From contig CASIAN010000039.1 of NCBI GenBank assembly GCA_949372595.1, forward strand, positions 1 through 64,000: a stretch of DNA of 64,000 bases, written 5' to 3'. The translations under genes were made by a program, and so were the position numbers. The notes beneath the pieces are model-generated. The model saw only the letters and a list, made by a program, of their open reading frames with translations, was not told where the DNA came from and made no database searches. Source of the DNA: CPC320 sp002336405 (GTDB taxonomy: Bacteria > Pseudomonadota > Alphaproteobacteria > Rhodobacterales > Rhodobacteraceae). Positions within the stretch are counted from its first letter, which is position 1. The number at the start of each line of letters is the position of its first letter. This document shows, piece after piece, positions 62,679 to 64,000 of this stretch.

Positions 62679-62929
62679 ACCGCAACAAACCCCAAAAACC
62701 GAAGCGTTTTTTCACTGGAGCAGACCCGCTCACTTCGGCCTGCGTACAAGACCACGCTGTCTGAGCAATCTGGGTGGATAATCTTAGCTGTAACTTTGCA
62801 GCGCCTGCGTTTTAAGGTAGCCGTTTTTGCAGGTCATACACAATGTCCCAAAGACAGCAAATTCCCCCAGCATTTAGCTAAAAATAAGCAAGCATAAAAG
62901 AAATTGCACAGCGCATTTAAGACCAGGAA
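62679..62929. other. Intergenic region after the deaminase
   Basis: About 250 bp without a gene. CCGAAG (about 62699) and CTTCGG (about 62734) could form a weak hairpin after the operon. No T-run follows, so it is not listed as a terminator. Confidence 0.35.
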
Positions 62930-63540
62930 CTACCCACAAGCTATGCACCAACCAAGCAGAAAATACCTTGGACACTTATGATTACCATTGTCCCACGGCG
63001 CTTTTAACACCCAAAAGGCAGAATATCTTAGAGGCTTTAACCCGAGGGGTTCCTGATAGGGGGTGACCCGGACATTATCCAAAATACGCATCAGAACATC
63101 TTGAAATATGCGTTTTTCCTCTTCGATCAACACTTCTGAAAGTGTATCAGATGTTTGGCTCATCACCGGCCACGTCGACCGGAACACATCGGGGCCTTTT
63201 TTTGTCAAGCAGACTTGGCGCACTGTTTAATCATCTGTGCTGACTTGGCGCGCGACCAAACCGTCTGCTTCCATCGCATCAATTGTCCTGCGCATTATGG
63301 GTTACTTGGCGATTGCATGCACGCATAAGTCATTGATTGTAAGCTTTTCATACACGGCGAGCGAGGTCAGACACCACATTTTAATAGAGGTCAGCCCAAC
63401 GCGTTTAAGGTCTGCCTGTTGCATTTTATTGTACCTGTGGGTGATCCGGTTGAGAAGGTCTGGCGCAAACCGGTTCAAACCGTCGGCTTCAATCAAAGTC
63501 GGGTGATTTATAGATTTTTCATATTGTTTGAATTGCCTTA
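62930..63540 (-). pseudogene. MarR-family regulator pseudogene
   Basis: One frame reads through the whole region: NRITHRYNKMQQADLKRVGL, TSIKMWCLTSLAVYEKLTIN, then an in-frame TAA (63302), PIMRRTIDAMEADGLVARQV, a second in-frame TAA (63224), and VRQVCLTKKGPDVFRSTWP. This is a full MarR winged-helix with two nonsense codons, each probably a Gln codon changed by one base. The C-terminus also runs past the usual end. No intact start codon was found upstream of 63496. It lies next to the BMP/CodA operon and may once have regulated it. Confidence 0.75.
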
Positions 63541-64000
63541 ACTTTGAGTAAACGCAAATATCCGCTCAAGCAACAACACAAAATACCGCGACACCATAGA
63601 TCAAAATAAATTAAAGTACTATGTCGCACCACTCTGCCTTGTCTGGACCGCCATGTCGCAGGCCTGTCTTCGAAAACCCTTGATCGGCATTCGCCAGCAA
63701 CAGACAGTGAAACCCTCAGGACGTAACCAGCTAAATTGGTTTGAGCACGATCGAAGGACAGGTTTCAGACCTTTAAAGCCCCGCGATTTCAGAACGCTAT
63801 AGTCAAAGAAATTTGCTCAAACAAACTTTCCGTTAGTGCCAAAAAGTCGGCATTTTGGTCGGAATGGTGCGCAAGAACTGGGCGACAGCAGATATTTTTC
63901 TTGATATGAATTTATATTTTTACGGCTATCAATGCATCATTTCATTGATTAATGACATATTTTTTTCTGGAAAGTTTTGTGCCAGAACAGGACTAAGACG
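63541..64000. other. Gene-free right end of the window
   Basis: AT-rich sequence with no recognised gene. A short open frame from 63864 runs to the window edge with a plausible but unrecognised sequence; it cannot be judged without the next bases. Confidence 0.4.

Overview
The window reads as chromosome of an alphaproteobacterium of the order Rhodobacterales, most likely a marine Roseobacter-group lineage with moderate GC (about mid-50s percent by eye, not computed). The reasons are the gene orders dnaG-rpoD and helicase/S4/ferredoxin/CarD, an L21 with a helix-hairpin-helix tail, and ccr, mclA and other typical family members. No rRNA, tRNA, CRISPR array or prophage was seen.

Layout. 1-1210: left-truncated, frameshifted IS66-family element, then decayed sequence to about 1700. 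1704-2465: secreted ankyrin protein. 2706-12370: C1/C2 carbon module. It has a minus-strand serine-cycle operon sgaA-mtkA-mtkB-hydroxypyruvate reductase, a divergent LuxR-type regulator with a degenerate receiver, mclA, a DMT exporter, two adjacent Lin0512-family genes of unknown function, and ccr. 12610-17778: acetyltransferases, LysE, rpmA, rplU, a DUF2059-like protein with a CtrA-like box upstream, and a second ankyrin protein of the same unusual kind. 17779-18976: gene-free kilobase with a long hairpin and a terminator. 18977-25548: orphan TRAP binding protein, glycosyltransferase-like protein, metY, and a frameshifted PilP-like gene.

25643-31221: hpd with a divergent Lrp regulator, a Kef-type antiporter, cobT and cobS. 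31329-38126: carD, fdxA, S4 protein, a 1117-residue SUV3-like helicase with a repeat-rich tail, TPR protein, SCP2 protein and hydrolase. 38228-43655: ligase-associated exonuclease, ATP-dependent DNA ligase, amidohydrolase, oligopeptidase F. 43723-45402: peroxidase, YjbQ, a broken histidine phosphatase and a small hypothetical. 45631-49661: rpoD and dnaG.

49997-55613: a full mevalonate pathway operon (HMG-CoA reductase, HMG-CoA synthase, mevalonate kinase, phosphomevalonate kinase, diphosphomevalonate decarboxylase). This is rare in Alphaproteobacteria, which normally use the MEP route, and no idi gene accompanies it. 55941-62678: RidA, then a BMP-type ABC importer (binding protein, ATPase, two permeases) coupled to a CodA-like deaminase, a likely nucleobase or modified-base uptake and deamination operon. 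62930-63540: MarR-family pseudogene with two in-frame stops.

How the genes work together. SgaA, hydroxypyruvate reductase, malate-CoA ligase and malyl-CoA lyase form the core of the serine cycle. Ccr plus MclA (also a beta-methylmalyl-CoA lyase) belong to the ethylmalonyl-CoA pathway that regenerates glyoxylate. The cluster therefore predicts assimilation of C1 units and acetyl-CoA. The mevalonate operon draws on the same acetyl-CoA/acetoacetyl-CoA pool.
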